From contig NC_053132.1 in the NCBI RefSeq assembly GCF_010015445.1, forward strand, positions 32,824,501 through 32,888,500: DNA of 64,000 bases, written 5' to 3'. Numbering within the stretch: position 1 is the stretch's first letter; each line of letters starts with the position of its first letter. The notes under the pieces were generated by a model. That model worked only from the letters and a program-made list of their open reading frames with translations, had not been told where the DNA came from and searched no databases. Source of the stretch: Perca fluviatilis (taxonomy: Eukaryota > Chordata > Actinopteri > Perciformes > Percidae). Shown in pieces: positions 33,333-46,314 of the stretch. The position numbers and the translations under genes are program-made.

Positions 33333-33395
33333 CTGCCCAGCTGGGGGTCTCCATGAACAGCCAAGTGGTCGGAGAGAAGGGACTTTCGTGCTGCC
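33333..33395 (-). CDS. Candidate 63-bp host exon with consensus splice sites
   Basis: On the minus strand a pyrimidine-bearing acceptor (TTGTCTATCAG) precedes GGCAGCACGAAAGTCC, and GGGCAG is followed by a strong donor, GTAAGTGTG. The exon is 63 bp, a multiple of three, and open in all three frames (for example KSLLSDHLAVHGDPQLG or QHESPFSPTTWLFMETPSW), so the real frame is unknown. A small symmetric exon in long microsatellite-rich DNA is what an alternative mini-exon in a giant intron would look like. I do not recognise the gene, and no neighbouring exon is visible in the window. Confidence 0.4.
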
Positions 33396-33480
33396 CTGAT
33401 AGACAAGCACAGAACAAAGAGAAAAAGGTTAGCCATCAAAGACACACTTTAACATCTAACACAGGTTGTTTGAAACAAAC

Positions 33481-33557
33481 AGAGAGAGAGAGAGAAAGAG
33501 AGAGAGAGACAGAGAGAAACAGAGAGAGAGAGCGAGAGAGAGAGAGAGAGAGAGAGA
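33481..33557 (+). repeat. (GA)n microsatellite
   Basis: GA repeat with AAG, ACAG and GCGA interruptions. Confidence 0.9.
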
Positions 33558-34353
33558 ATGTGATTCACATGTTAAAAGGAAGTGTGGAATGTTACCCCAT
33601 TACTGATGTGATTGCCATCACATAGAGAACACAGCTGGATGGGTGTGTGTGTGTAGCTGCAGTAGGACATTATACTGTAGTTTTCAATGTTGGCACATAC
33701 AAATTAAACAATGTACCTGTCTAAAAACAACTGATCAAGCTTTAATAGGGAATTAAGTTGATTGTCATTGTTTGTGTTGTCACTTATATCACATGACGAC
33801 ACCTGAGACAGCTACATCCACTGAAGAAGACTTCTTATGCTACTAATTTATTAATTTTGCATTTGAGGATTTCTCCGTAATGTGTTTTTTTATTATTTTT
33901 AATTGCATTTGTTGACACTGGAGGTTTATACTGTATGACCAGATGTATTGCACATTCATCACCTTATATCAAAGGAGATTATAAATCCAATTGATTTTCA
34001 CCACAAGAAGAGACTCGTAAAAGAGCAATTGCCGGTGGCTAACAGACCTCTGTCAGAGCAGCGCCTTCCAGTCGGGAACATTACAGCATATCAAAGTATA
34101 TTAAAAACATTTGGAAAAATATACAGATGAATTCAACCTTTCCTTGCCTGGAGAGAGCCTCTGATTACTTTTGATCATACATCTACACTGACAATGGCAT
34201 GAGCTAATAATTCAAAGATAAAACTGTGTTATTAAAGGGAAATAATATTTCATCCAGCCCATCAGTGACCACAGACAATCAGTCCGCTGACAGAGATTGA
34301 CACTCATGTGATACCATATAACATCTGGTGCTGCACTGTCATCAGATACATAT

Positions 34354-34386
<33 letters not shown>

Positions 34387-34418
34387 ACACACACAAACAC
34401 ACACACACACACACACAT
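34354..34418 (+). repeat. (CA)n microsatellite
   Basis: CA repeat with one CC and one AA interruption. Confidence 0.9.
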
Positions 34419-35584
34419 AGAGTTCTATTCCCAAGACACAGCTGAAGAAAAAGAAGGAAAAGAAGAAAAGAAAAGTAATTATTTTTCAGAAGTGCTCATG
34501 TAGCCAAACAGCAGCTGTGACAGCAGGGCCTGTTGGTGTTAGTTGGACAACCTACTAGGGGCGGTGGCTGGGTAAGGGTGGAGTGAGGCCTATATTTTAT
34601 TAAAAATGCATGTGCATATTACAGGATAGAGGCAACTGTGTGTATGTGAGCATCTCTAAAAGGGTTGGCATTAATCTAATATATAGCTCTAATCCTTCCA
34701 GTAGTTGTGATGTGTGTGTATGTATTTGTGTGTATGTATGTGCGCGTGTGTGTGTGTGTGTGTGTGTGTGTCTGTCTGTCTGGCCATGTTCCAGCCTTGG
34801 CTGCGGCAGCTGACACCAAATCAAGAGCAGAGAAAAGAGAGAAGCGAAGAGAAGAAAAGAAATTAGGCCAAAGCAGGAAAAAACAGTTGAGTAGTTGAGA
34901 ATAGAGGAGAAAAATAGAACTGGTTTAGATGGGGAACACACAAGAGAGAGCAGAGTGTGGAAACAGCAATGAATCCATTCACAATAATAATGAGTTCATT
35001 CAGCAAACAAAAGCAAACAGATAATTAGCTGTCAGCAGAATGTTTAATATATGTTTCATCTCCCCCCGACGTAGAGCAATAGCAGACAAATATAGACAAA
35101 ATGTCCAAAGCAGATGCATTTACTCTCTCACACATGCACACTCATGCAAGAACACACAAACATAGACATAACACTGATGTTCTGGAGTAAAGACATTTGA
35201 ACTGGACTACATTTACTTACTACATTTTTTTTTACTTTTACATTTACATAATTTTCCAGAAAAAACATGCAAACATACTCAATTTTCTGAAAACTCATCT
35301 CAACTAATAGTACAAGTTTAGTAAATACCAGTAAATTTGGATTCAAGGTGCCAGTCAACACTCAGGATGTTAAAATCTAATCAAGTTTGTTGCTTACTTG
35401 TTCCATTTAGGATGACCTATTTATTGTTTCTTTGATTGTTATTTAGGCTGGAAAATATAGACTACAGGACACTGTTTACCAGAGGAGTAACATCATTTTA
35501 GGCTGAAGATAGTTGGATGGTAGTGGCACACAGGCCCAGGGCCCAAGGGGGTAGGGGGTAGGGTGGGCGCTCTTTGTGAAAAGC

Positions 35585-35610
35585 AAAAAAAAAAAAAAAA
35601 AAAAAAAAAA
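35585..35610 (+). repeat. Poly(A) run
   Basis: 26 consecutive A bases. No retroelement body is recognisable directly upstream. Confidence 0.9.
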
Positions 35611-35699
35611 GTACATAGGTGAAAAAAACCCTGCCTATTAATTGACTATGCTAATTAATCACACTGACTTAATGCACTGTTTAAAAGTAATTGCTCACA

Positions 35700-35818
35700 G
35701 GCGCCTGGGTAGCTCAGTGTGGCCCTTTGCTGCATGTCATTCCCCCCTCTTTCTCCCCTCATGTCTTCAGCTGTCCCATACAAATAAAGGCCTAAAATGC
35801 TCCCCAAAAAAAGTAAAA
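35700..35818 (+). mobile_element. tRNA-derived SINE, internally shortened
   Basis: Head GGCGCCTGGGTAGCTCAG, then directly TGTGGCCCTTTGCTGCATGT, CAGCTGTCCCATACAAATAA and AGGCCTAAAATGC with an A-rich tail. The tRNA-like B-box region present in the copy at 16744-16949 is missing. The element is bounded by a 12-base duplication, TAATTGCTCACA at 35688-35699 and TAATTGCGCACA at 35819-35830 (one mismatch), so it inserted by target-primed reverse transcription. Confidence 0.85.
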
Positions 35819-37104
35819 TAATTGCGCACAATCACAAATTGGCTGTCTCTTTAGATCTTAATGCAGCCACATAAATGACCCTGATAATGATCATAAATAA
35901 ATTGGGATTTCAAAAATAAGTCTTATGTTTCTGGGAACATTACTTTATAATTAAACCCAAACAATTTCTATCACATCTATCACACGTCAACCTGTAATTT
36001 AAATGAAATGTGGAGCACCAGGCGACACTTTAGCTGGACTCGTTAAAAAATAAAAAATAAAGATTCCCCCAGTTCTCCAGTGTTTGGGCTGTTCCAGGTG
36101 GTCCACAATCTTTGTGCAGCCTCAACATGCAGCCTCACTCTCACTATCAGAGATCGTGACACAAGACCGTTTTTTCCATAGGGTCTTTTTTTTTGTTGAC
36201 TTTGGAATATTTTAAGTGAATAAATATTCTATTTTATGTGCCATTTTATGTCATTTGTTATGTTCGCTTATGTTTAGTGGTCCCTCTAAACCTTTGGCTG
36301 AGGTGAAGGAAGGCAGTCATGCAAGGACACTTCAAATCAGGAATTCAAATACAGTATAAATCTTCATCCTTTAAATTGACCACATTTTTTCATACTTTAC
36401 ATACAATCCACATTAAAATAATACATGCAAGAGCACTTGAACAGAAACTGTTAAAATCACTATATTTAATTTGAGATTATTAAAAAAGGTAAAATGATAT
36501 TCCACTTGGCTGTAGCACCTACAGCCATTCATTGTAGGTGTTTTTATTTTTATTTTATATTGCATTAGTTTTGTACCTGCTCTTTTTGCTTTTCTAAATA
36601 AAATATTAAAATGTATATTTAATTTGAAGATAAGGGCCCAATGGTGCAGGGTCAGGGAACAGCAACAGTCAGTTCCAAAATCGTTTGGAATCTGCATTAT
36701 TCAGTATTTTTTTATAATAATAATAAAGTGTCTGGCTGAAATCTGATTTGTGACAAATCTAATATCAGCTGGATGTAGCAGTCTAACACTAGTTAGCACA
36801 GTGTCTGCACTCTGTAAAAACCTAATCTGTCATCGGTGTAATTAAAAGGGCCTCCTCGCCTGTTGCTGCCTCTAATGAATTGCAGGAGGATAAATAAGAG
36901 GTTTAGGATGGGAGATTGGGAGGAATTAAACGCAGTAACTCTTACTGACCGTCATGGCCACAGGGAATTATGTCAGATATCACTAAGTGGATGGATTTGA
37001 TGTCATGACCCACCAACATTTACAGCACTGCAACTTTGTCTGCTACTTGCTACACTTCTGAAATGGCATGTGATCTGCTCAAGGAAAAGGATTACTTTAA
37101 AAGA

Positions 37105-37125
37105 GTGTGTGTGTGTGTGTGTGTG

Positions 37126-37156
<31 letters not shown>

Positions 37157-37157
37157 A
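37105..37157 (+). repeat. (GT)n microsatellite with ATAT core
   Basis: GT repeat interrupted by TATATAT. Confidence 0.9.
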
Positions 37158-37563
37158 TGTCAGGGCTGAGCACCTCGACTAGGGGCCCCTGGCAGGTGAC
37201 TGGGCCTGATTCTATTAAGCAGCCAGTAATTTGGCCCACGCTTAATCAAATCAACTTTAATACCTCCAATCAAATTACAGCAGCCTCCTGTGTCCCATCA
37301 CACTGAGCCAAAGAAGAAGAAATGGAGGGAAGGAGGGAGAGAAGAAAATGAAGACAGCAAAGTCAGAGTACAACAAAAGAGAAAATGGGAGAATCTTGTA
37401 GAGAAGAGCGGTAAATCGGTGCACATGGATGGAAAATTATGAAATGAAGAAGGAATAGAGGGGTTGGGAAAGATTTGAGTAAGACAGGAGGAGAATGAGA
37501 GAGATTGGAAGGAGAAGTTGGAGAGATGAAGAAGTAGGAGGAAGGGATAAATAAATAAGGGGG

Positions 37564-37593
<30 letters not shown>
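37564..37593 (+). repeat. Poly(A) run
   Basis: 30 A bases followed by an AT/T-rich junction and the GT array at 37630. Confidence 0.9.
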
Positions 37594-37596
<3 letters not shown>

Positions 37597-37628
37597 TATT
37601 TTTTTTTGTTGTTGGGGGTGTGTGGTGG

Positions 37629-37738
<110 letters not shown>

Positions 37739-40700
37739 CAGAGCCACTACAGCCAGAGAGGAAATTGATTCTGCTTTTCAGGAAAGTGGACCAAGGAGTA
37801 AAATAATCACCTCCTCCTCTCACTGCCATTTGTACTGAGTGTTTGTGTATGAGACAGATGATTAGATATTAAACTGGCCACTTCTATTAAAGTGTTGCAC
37901 ATCTCTGATAATAGATAACATGCAGTGTGACACTGAGTACACTGACTAATGACAGATTAAGTGTTCGTAAACTTTTTTAATGGAACATGCAAAGCATTCA
38001 TTATCGCATACAAAAAGGAGCAAATTCAATCGTCCTGAAAAAGATGAATAGTTAAACTGGCCTTGTTTCAGGAAACCCATTTAATGAGCAGGGGCACTTC
38101 CAGCTAAAACAGGTCATGTATCTTTAGAAGCACATGTTCAAGGTGTGGCTGTCATGGTTCACCTGTGACTGCCTCTAACAACAGTCGAGCTTGTCAAAGA
38201 TAATCGGAAAGGTATATTATGATTGAAGAGATGCTATATGGGGAAATGTTTCTCTTTTAATCATATGTGCTCCACCTGGTAGCACAGCCTAATATTTCAC
38301 TCACATACCCACTCTCTGAGGTTGCGATTCTGTATAAAGCCTTAGCTACATACATCATATTCCATATCACAATCATTCTTGGAACATCGTATTCACACCT
38401 AAAGAGCCCTGCATCCTAATAAGAAGAACCATCCAAACCAACGCAATCACTGTGAGATTGGCTCCTCACTCTCCTGCTTTATAGGCAGCATAGTGCTCTT
38501 TGGTCATGTTTGGGTGTTTCTTGAGCTAACTAGTAAAGCCAAACAGCAACACAACACTGGCAATTTAGTAATTATCTTGTAAGAAATAAAAAAATTAAAA
38601 ATAGGATCTGTTTTACTGACAATCCTTATATCTCCTCTGACTGCCTCTAGGATTGTTAGGGAAATTTAGATTTACATACTTTCTCTCTTGTTATTATTAA
38701 ACTGTTTGCATAGAATAATATTATACTGACTATAAAGAAGATAACGTGGACCCATTGCGTGTCCTTGTCTGGAGCACGGTGTGAAGCTGAGGAAAGAACA
38801 GGCGCTCCTTGACTGAGATAACTGACGACATCGACTCTTTATTATGACTATAGAGTTTTATCACATTCTACGTTGTATTACAAAAGCTTTTCGTTAGTCA
38901 TATTTTGTGCTTTGCTGTAAATGCTTGAATTTGACTCTATTTGCAAGTAAACCAGCTTTGAACTTCAGTGGTCCCACCTATCCTTTGATAATGTAAATTA
39001 TTCTAACAAGGATACAGTTGGGGTCTACAGTTGTGGCATTGTAATCTTAAATGTTGCAAATGAGATTAAAGACAACAGAGTTCCTGAAGGAATTTGGCAG
39101 GGCAACAGAATGACTTGCAAAAATAGCAAAATGCTCACCAGTGTGATCATATGCAGATCAGAGTTACTAGTTACTGATCTCTTCAGAAGCATTCTTCATG
39201 AGTAATGCAGAACAACTGCTTATGTATGCCGAACAACCCCTTTATGAGTCCCTGTAGACACACAGCTAATTAGATACAGCTAAAAAGAACCAATCAAATC
39301 AAGTGACAGTGACATTGGCTGTTTAGATTAGTTAATCTAATACAACAATTTCAGACATATTAGTATTGTGTTCTTAGTGGTTGGATGATTGTGGTAGTTT
39401 ACTGTATATGGTTTTTCTGGGTGGTTGCTATGGTGGCAGAGGTACTACAATTAGTACTCAAAGAAGTAGTACTAACAGTGGTAGAAAAAGCAGCAGTACG
39501 AGTCATGCTGTTGTAAAATTGCTGCACAAAAAGTAAACTAAACACAAATTGCACTGAAGCAAAGCTGAGTATGACTGATGTAGCAAACACCTAACCCTAA
39601 CCGAAAAAAGAAATGCTGGGAAGTCCTCATTCCTTGATGACAAGAGAAGGCAATCGAGATGGATGAAGAATGGATCCAAATTCCACACAGACACTTTTAC
39701 GTAGTCTGAAATGTGACTGGAGCTACCTGCACTGAAGAACATCCCACTGATAGAAGGCTACAAACCTACCTATCAGCCAGTTGAAGTTATAAATTCACCA
39801 CTAATCCATTCAATTACAGATTTATTTTGATGAGATTACCAGCTGTCCCAATACATATTGTAAAACACTTTGGACATGTGTGACATTGTGTGACATGAAA
39901 TGATGTAAAACGCTCTGGGGTCGACAATGTCGTATACGTCAAACTACGCGTTTTATGTCATATTAATTATGTCAAGATCATTACAGTGTTGAGACTTAAT
40001 TTCTTTTGTATGGAACAGAGAAATGCACGTTGTGGGATTTGCTGCCATGGTTTGCACTTCAGGGCCACCGTAAGAATACCATATTTTCCCCCTCAAGATA
40101 AACCCCATATTCCCTCCTCTTCTCAACACCATCCTAAACAAGTCTTTGCAACAGTTCTCCCAGCAGGTGTTTGTGAACCACAGCCTTGCAAATTCTCCTA
40201 GTGGGGTGAGATGAATGGCTGCAGCGCCTCAACGTATCTCAGCACCACCTTTGCTAAACCACATGTAGCAAATGTTAATGAGAGCTCCCAAATGCCAGCG
40301 CACAGAGGAGATAGGCCTGTTAAACACAGTCACTGATGAATAACAGCAAGTGCAGCTATGGAACTATCACGGGCACTAACAGAAAGACAAAGACGTGGGG
40401 AAAGAACATAAAAGAAGAAAAGAAATAAAAGCAATAAAAAAAACATGAAAATCGAAAGAGGGAGGGCATCCAGTGAAGACCGTGTGCATCATGTAGCCTA
40501 TTGGAGATAGAAAGCCTAATAAAAGACTCCGAAAAAAGTGGAGGGATATTGCTGATGGGAAGGACGTAAAAATGAAAAACGACAACTGTAAAGCCTCTAA
40601 AATAAGAGACAACACAGAAAAAACAAACACACCGCCACAAACAACAAAAACATGCATAAATTATCACAGAGCACAATGCTTTACTTCCAATTTGTGTTGA

Positions 40701-43554
40701 GTTAAGAAAATGTAAGAAGCCGTAAAAGGGTGACAAGGACGTAAAGCTGCATGATAAAAATCAATCATGTCATACACAAAATCAATCCTGTGATAGAATG
40801 AATGGAGACAGTAATTTGCTTGTTCAGGGATGAATAGTTGTTATGTTGTAGCAGGGGCGTCACGGTTTGGTTTGTGATTTGGAGGGAAGACACACTGTGA
40901 AAGTTTTTTTTTGCGGTAATAAGGAGAGCTGAGCTGAGAGGATGTCAGCTGTTAATGGTGGAAACCCAGCTTCCTCACCAGCAGTAATCTCGTAGATTTG
41001 ATCTTGTTTAATTGGGAGCTTCTTCACTCAGAGTAATGGACCTTTTTATTTTCAGATGTGTACATGCTGCTGGATGATGCTGATCCCTATCTGACTCTTT
41101 TTTTCTCTCCTCTGAATATTTTACAGACACAGTGATGCTTCTGCATACTTTTTGGATCATTCTGCATAACCACAATCATTCCTTGATTACCTTTAATTTT
41201 CTAGAAGATGTCAAGTACAAACACAATAACAGAACCTGACTGGAATCCACCAATTTTCAGGCGCAACTCCTCCCACCATGATGTAAATGAATCCTCTTGC
41301 TGATCAAGGTATATCCATGTGGTTTACCAGATGGCAAATGAGGCTCAACTGCAGGGCCACAATGAGAGATCAGGGGCTTGTCTCTTACTTAAGTGACATT
41401 TGATGGGATGGGGTGTGGTTAGAACCTTGGGATGTCATTGTCCTTCTCCATATGAGGGCAAACAAAGGGAGGGAATTAAAGATGCCACTGATCTGGCAGT
41501 GTGCAATGACAAGTGTTGTACTCTAACCCAGCTAACCAAACTAAGTGCTGCAGGAAAAAGTCACTTTTGATCAAAAGAAGGATGAGATAAGAGAGCCTGT
41601 ATGCACTGGTTGCATTGGATTGTATATTCAAACTATTTAATGATGAACAATGCTGAAAAGACTATGAAGAAAAAAAAAAAAAAATCTGACACTAGGAATA
41701 CACACATTTTACTTTTCCGATTTAATAGCATGCAAACTGAAAATGCACGACTGGATTTGAGGAATGCCCACCATGACACCCAGTTTGATTTGGTCAAATT
41801 AGATTTTTTTCAATTCGATTGGCACATTCTAGCCCGATGTTGACAAGGTGTAAATGCATCCATCTCTCCTTTACGTAATGTCTACTCCTACCAAGCAACG
41901 TGAACGTTCTGTTCTATGTGACAATGCCAGCTGAAGGGGCTCTGGAATTACATTGTATTTAGCCACCTCTTTCCCTGTCACATATAAAAAGAAAGGAAAA
42001 CTTTACACTTTGTAAGTATAGTCCATCAGTGCAAGTAATCCATGTGTATGTTAGTTAATTAGATAGCTTCGTAGCTTACCTGTTGTAATGAAACTACTTA
42101 TGGGCAAAAGTTATTCCTCATTCACTGTTGAACTGTGGACTGAAAGAAGGCTGTATCATGGGAAAACCAAGACTGCAGTGATTGCAGTCAGATTTGGGAT
42201 ATGGCTAATGGAGCAACCTACATGTGGCGTTTAAATAGAACTTGTATTTTATAGTACTTAATATGATACTCTTGACTCTCCTCGAAATGACAAGTATGAC
42301 TGGCGTCTAAGAGATTCAAGCTGGAAATCACCTGCTGAGAATGAATCAAGCCCACAGAAATGTCAGAGAATCTTAAGCAAGGATTCAGACCAAAAACAGT
42401 CCTGTGTATGGGGCTGTGTTGTTTAAGGTACCAGGAAGATGATTAAATATGATCCAGGAAGTCCTGTTGGAGTAACAGATTAATGCATGTAAAAGGCTTA
42501 TTAGACACCAAAACACTGCACAGCGGTTTGTAATACTCACAGAAGACAGAGTTTACATTACAAAGTAATCTAACACGAGTGAATTTATTTGATTGGCCAA
42601 TGCATTGCCTTGCCAGATGACGTTGCATTGTGTTGCAGCAAACATTGAACCTGGCTCAACTTTTTTGCTGGAAGACCCTGCGCTGGCATCCCACTGCGCT
42701 AATGGACTGGCTTCAAATGGATGAGAGAGCTGCATTTTTTCACACAAGGCCTAAGAACTCTTCTGATGGGACAGGTATGCTATGTATTCCGTCTATGCAA
42801 GCCATGTCACGGCTCGAACTTAATGCACAGAATTACGATCTGAAGGGTATTTTTAGCTTTTGCTCATTGTTTTCCACTTACACACTTAAGAACGTGATTG
42901 TGTTTTGAGCCCAGAGCAGTACTGCGGCTGAGCGGATCCAATGGAGACACTGATGGAGGACTGCAGCAGCTGCTGACGTGCTGCTCTGTCACTGCATGGT
43001 GGGTGAGACAAGGTGTCAGCCTTTCAAATGGATCAAACCTCAGGAACAACTGTTTTAGAACAAACAGTTCTGAAACAAACGAGATACATACAAAAAGCAT
43101 ACGCATTGTGGGTACAGTATCACTGCTGCCTGCGCAACTCAATCTTCTTTCCTAAGGCCTATCTAACTATGAATCGAGGAATCACTGTGCGTGCGTGTGT
43201 TTGTTTCTGTGTGTGTGTCTCTCATATGCACAGTACAGCAGTGGGGGCGAGGAGTTGCTACATCAACACAGAGCCCAAGCATGTGTCGGCAGTGGGCAAC
43301 AGGTGTCGTGTCAAAAGGTGATCATCCGCCAAAAACCTGATTGCCGTCTACACTAAATGCAAATTATGAAATTAATCGTACACAAACACGTTAGATGAAC
43401 ACCCAGGCTCTTGGGCTCTCCAGCACGTTGTGTTGTTGCTGGCGGTTGCGCACATTTCTCTGGCGCTCTGGGCGCTGTAGCGGCTTCCTCAGCAGGTTGA
43501 GCCGGGCTCCCTGCTTCACCCGCCCAGGCCACCGCTACCATCGCTACCTGGATG

Positions 43555-43870
43555 TGTGACGGCTAGAACCACGTGTTATGAGAGTAGCGTAGAGCAAGAA
43601 TGGCAGGTGCATTGAGTTAGTGACGTCAGTGAGTGTGCGGTCAAGCAAGGAGAGCGAGCGGTACTGGTGTCGAAGTGAGAGTGAATTCCTGCGTGAGGGA
43701 AAGGAGATAGCGAAGACAATGCCAAAGTGAGTTAACAACAAACAATAAAACAAGCTTCTCAAGACACGGTGGCTTCATCTGTTGTCAATACTGCCAGTAA
43801 AGTGAAGGGAACATCGGCCCTGTACTTCCCGACCACGGTCTGGGAGCCCAAAACAGGAAAGGTGTAACAC
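43555..43870 (+). mobile_element. LTR-like segment, doubtful
   Basis: Begins TGTGACGGCTAGAACC, contains AATAAA (43743-43748) in the expected position, and ends near GGTGTAACA, so a TG...CA solo-LTR arrangement is possible. No 5-bp duplication was confirmed (CTGGA versus CGGGC) and no internal region adjoins. Confidence 0.2.
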
Positions 43871-43924
43871 GGGCTTATAGTTTGATAAAGTTGTCTACTC
43901 AAAGAACTTTAACATAGTACAGCA

Positions 43925-44421
43925 ACCATTCACCATTCACACACATTCATACACTGTGGCGAGGCTGCTGTACAAGGTGCCACCTGCTCATCAGATAAAC
44001 ATTCACACACATTTACACTCTGATGGCGCAGCATCGGGAGAAATTCACCGTGCGTTCATGGACATCGGAAAAACGTTTTTCCGAGTGAAAACGTCACCAT
44101 TCATGTAACGTCCTGTTGGGAATCAGAGGTGGGAAACTTTTTGCTAACCGAGTTTCCCAGTTGGTGACACGTTGTTGACAACTGACGTTTGATGGAGGCG
44201 ACTTTGGTTCACTGAACATATTTCAATGATAATAAACTGTTTATTGTGGACAAATGCCTCTGCCAAAAAACATACAGACATAATATATGTTATTCCGAGC
44301 TGGCATGAACACAGCATCAGGGTTCAGTGTCTTGCCCAAGGACACTTTGACATAGGACTGCAGGGCCAGGGATCGAACCACCAACCTTTCGTCCGCTCTA
44401 CCACCTGAGCCACAGCCGCCC
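43925..44421 (-). mobile_element. tRNA-derived SINE interrupted by a MITE
   Basis: On the minus strand the head is GGGCGGCTGTGGCTCAGGTG, with GTAGAGCGG (A box) and GGTTGGTGGTTCGATCCCTG (B box), then AAAGTGTCCTTGGGCAAGAC and ACTGAACCC. The body then breaks at about 44315 and resumes at about 44046 (TCTCCCGATGCTGCGCC, GTGTAAATGTGTGTGAATGT, CACCTTGTACAGCAGCC). The A and B boxes are the RNA polymerase III internal promoter. The intervening 265 bp is a separate element. Confidence 0.8.
44051..44312. mobile_element. Small MITE inside the SINE
   Basis: The ends TGCGTTCATGGACATCGGAA and, inverted, TGTGTTCATGCCAGCTCGGA are imperfect inverted repeats bounding about 262 bp of non-coding DNA. They fall at the point where the SINE consensus breaks. 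The target duplication is unclear. Confidence 0.5.
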
Positions 44422-44810
44422 AATGCAACCATGATAATAGAGATAGCACCAAATACCATCAAAGTACCCTTGTTGGTTGTTTCTGAGAAAGAGAGAAAAC
44501 GGTTTTAGGACAGGGATAGATTCACTGGAGAGATGCACTGGAGTATCTCTCTTTTAAGATCTTTTTCACAGTCCCACATATCTCTATATCTTTATGGCTG
44601 ACTGTCCTTACTTTTTGAAGACCCACAGTATGCAGAATGGCCGTTTCAGTTCTCAACCTCGTTTATTGTACCTGGTCATAAAAGCTTGATTGTAGCTATA
44701 TACTGCAGTATGCTTGGCTGTGTGTTATGGCCACTGATCTTTATGTTTCTCAGCACAGGAGAAGACCCCAACCTCAGCAAAACAGCAGCTACATAGGCAT
44801 TCATACTTGC

Positions 44811-44811
<1 letters not shown>

Positions 44812-44842
<31 letters not shown>
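44812..44842 (+). repeat. (GT)n microsatellite
   Basis: Pure GT units. Next to it (44855-44885) is a CCGCCACCACCACC trinucleotide-like run. Confidence 0.9.
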
Positions 44843-44843
<1 letters not shown>

Positions 44844-45347
44844 TTGAATTCTCCACCACCGCTGCCGCCACCACCACCACCACAACCAGTCCATCTGCAT
44901 ACATTCTCCCAGGGGATACATACAATAGGAACACTTAAATGAGGCATGCATAAATGGATGAGGCCCATCTCGCATCATACACAAGGCCCTGTGTGTGTGT
45001 TTTCCTGGTTGCATGTGTTTTTTTTTTCTCTCCCTTCTACATGCTTGGTGGTGGCAGTTTGGTAATTGAAAGTGAAATTGAGAAGAAGAAAAAAGAAAGA
45101 AAGAGAGGGTGGGTGTATGAAGATGGAGCGAGATGAGGAGGGAGGATGAAGTTGTAGGCGTCAGACACAATTAACCCCTGGAATAATTCAGTGATTAGAT
45201 GTGCTGTAATTATTTAAAATTGAAAAAAGAGGAGGAAAGGAACAGGTGAACTGTGAAAGGGGTGAGAATTAAGAGTGTAACATGATAATGTAATGAGTCC
45301 CACTGTGGGTATCTAGAACAAAGGGTGCTGCATTTGTGTGTTTGGGA

Positions 45348-45349
<2 letters not shown>

Positions 45350-45384
<35 letters not shown>

Positions 45385-45390
45385 TGTGTG
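45350..45390 (+). repeat. (GT)n microsatellite
   Basis: GT units with one TTT interruption. Confidence 0.9.
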
Positions 45391-46237
45391 AATAGATTAC
45401 ACCACTCTCTCTCTTTGTAAACATCTGAATGGCTCCATGTCCGATAGACAAGCGGTAAGCTGCCATCTCTGGGAGGGTGAACTCTATTTCACGGGTTAGT
45501 GCTACAACAGCATCTAGCCTTTTGGCTCCATAAAGCAAAGTACTGCTAGCTCTCCATCTCACAAATACTGTTTGCCCATTTTCAGTTCCATCTCAGTGGC
45601 GCTATCTCCGGCAAAGCCACCGCTCTAGGCCATGGGGGGAGCTTCTCCAAACAACAACTGAAGCCAGATGAAGCTTTTCTGGGATTACGACCAGAGCACC
45701 ACTGCTCCCCCCTGAAGGCCACTACCTACTACATCTCCCCTGGACCTTCCAATACCCTGAAGACTTGCGTGGCACACAGAGGAAGGAGGAAACATGAAAA
45801 GAACATGCATGGCAGGTTGCAGAAGCAAAACAATCTAAGATAGCCATGGGTACACTAGTCAGATGCAAAAACTACCTGACCAGCAATAACTTCACTAAAC
45901 TATTTCAGACAAAATAAAACGTTATTCATTCATACTGTAACTACTTAGATATTATAAAAAAAAAAGGTTTTTATTATAATAGGCAATGCAAAAACGTTGC
46001 ATTTCAGTGAAGTTCATAGGTGATTCTGTAATTCACCAGTCTCTAATGCAGGCTATTCTCAGTTAATCATGCAAAATGTATAACATTTATAACAGGTGTG
46101 AGTGAAATGTAGAGCATAACTCTTTAGTCCAAACTAAGTAAGCAAGGTTTCAGTAAAATAAAAAGGTGGAGTTATTAGAGCACCCCATCTCGTTCTACTG
46201 GTTTCCTGTAGAAAAGCACTGGAGGAAGATATTCAGT

Positions 46238-46239
<2 letters not shown>

Positions 46240-46312
<73 letters not shown>
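46240..46312 (+). repeat. (CA)n microsatellite
   Basis: Uninterrupted CA dinucleotides. Confidence 0.95.

Positions 46313-46314
<2 letters not shown>

Larger units (their letters stand above)
33560..35690. other. No gene recognised
   Basis: Anonymous DNA with CA/GT arrays at 34354-34418 and 34740-34773 and a poly(A) run at 35585-35610. Confidence 0.45.

Noticed and set aside
43353..43541. Ala/Pro-rich minus frame that might be a gag-like peptide next to the LTR-like segment
   Set aside because: It is too short and compositionally biased, and the LTR itself is not established.
44378..44421. tRNA gene on the minus strand (also 16910-16949 and 35700)
   Set aside because: The A/B-box sequence continues into SINE bodies and does not form a complete tRNA cloverleaf.
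45570..45830. Stop-free plus stretch after an acceptor-like CATTTTCAG
   Set aside because: One of three frames is open only by chance; no domain and no donor were found.
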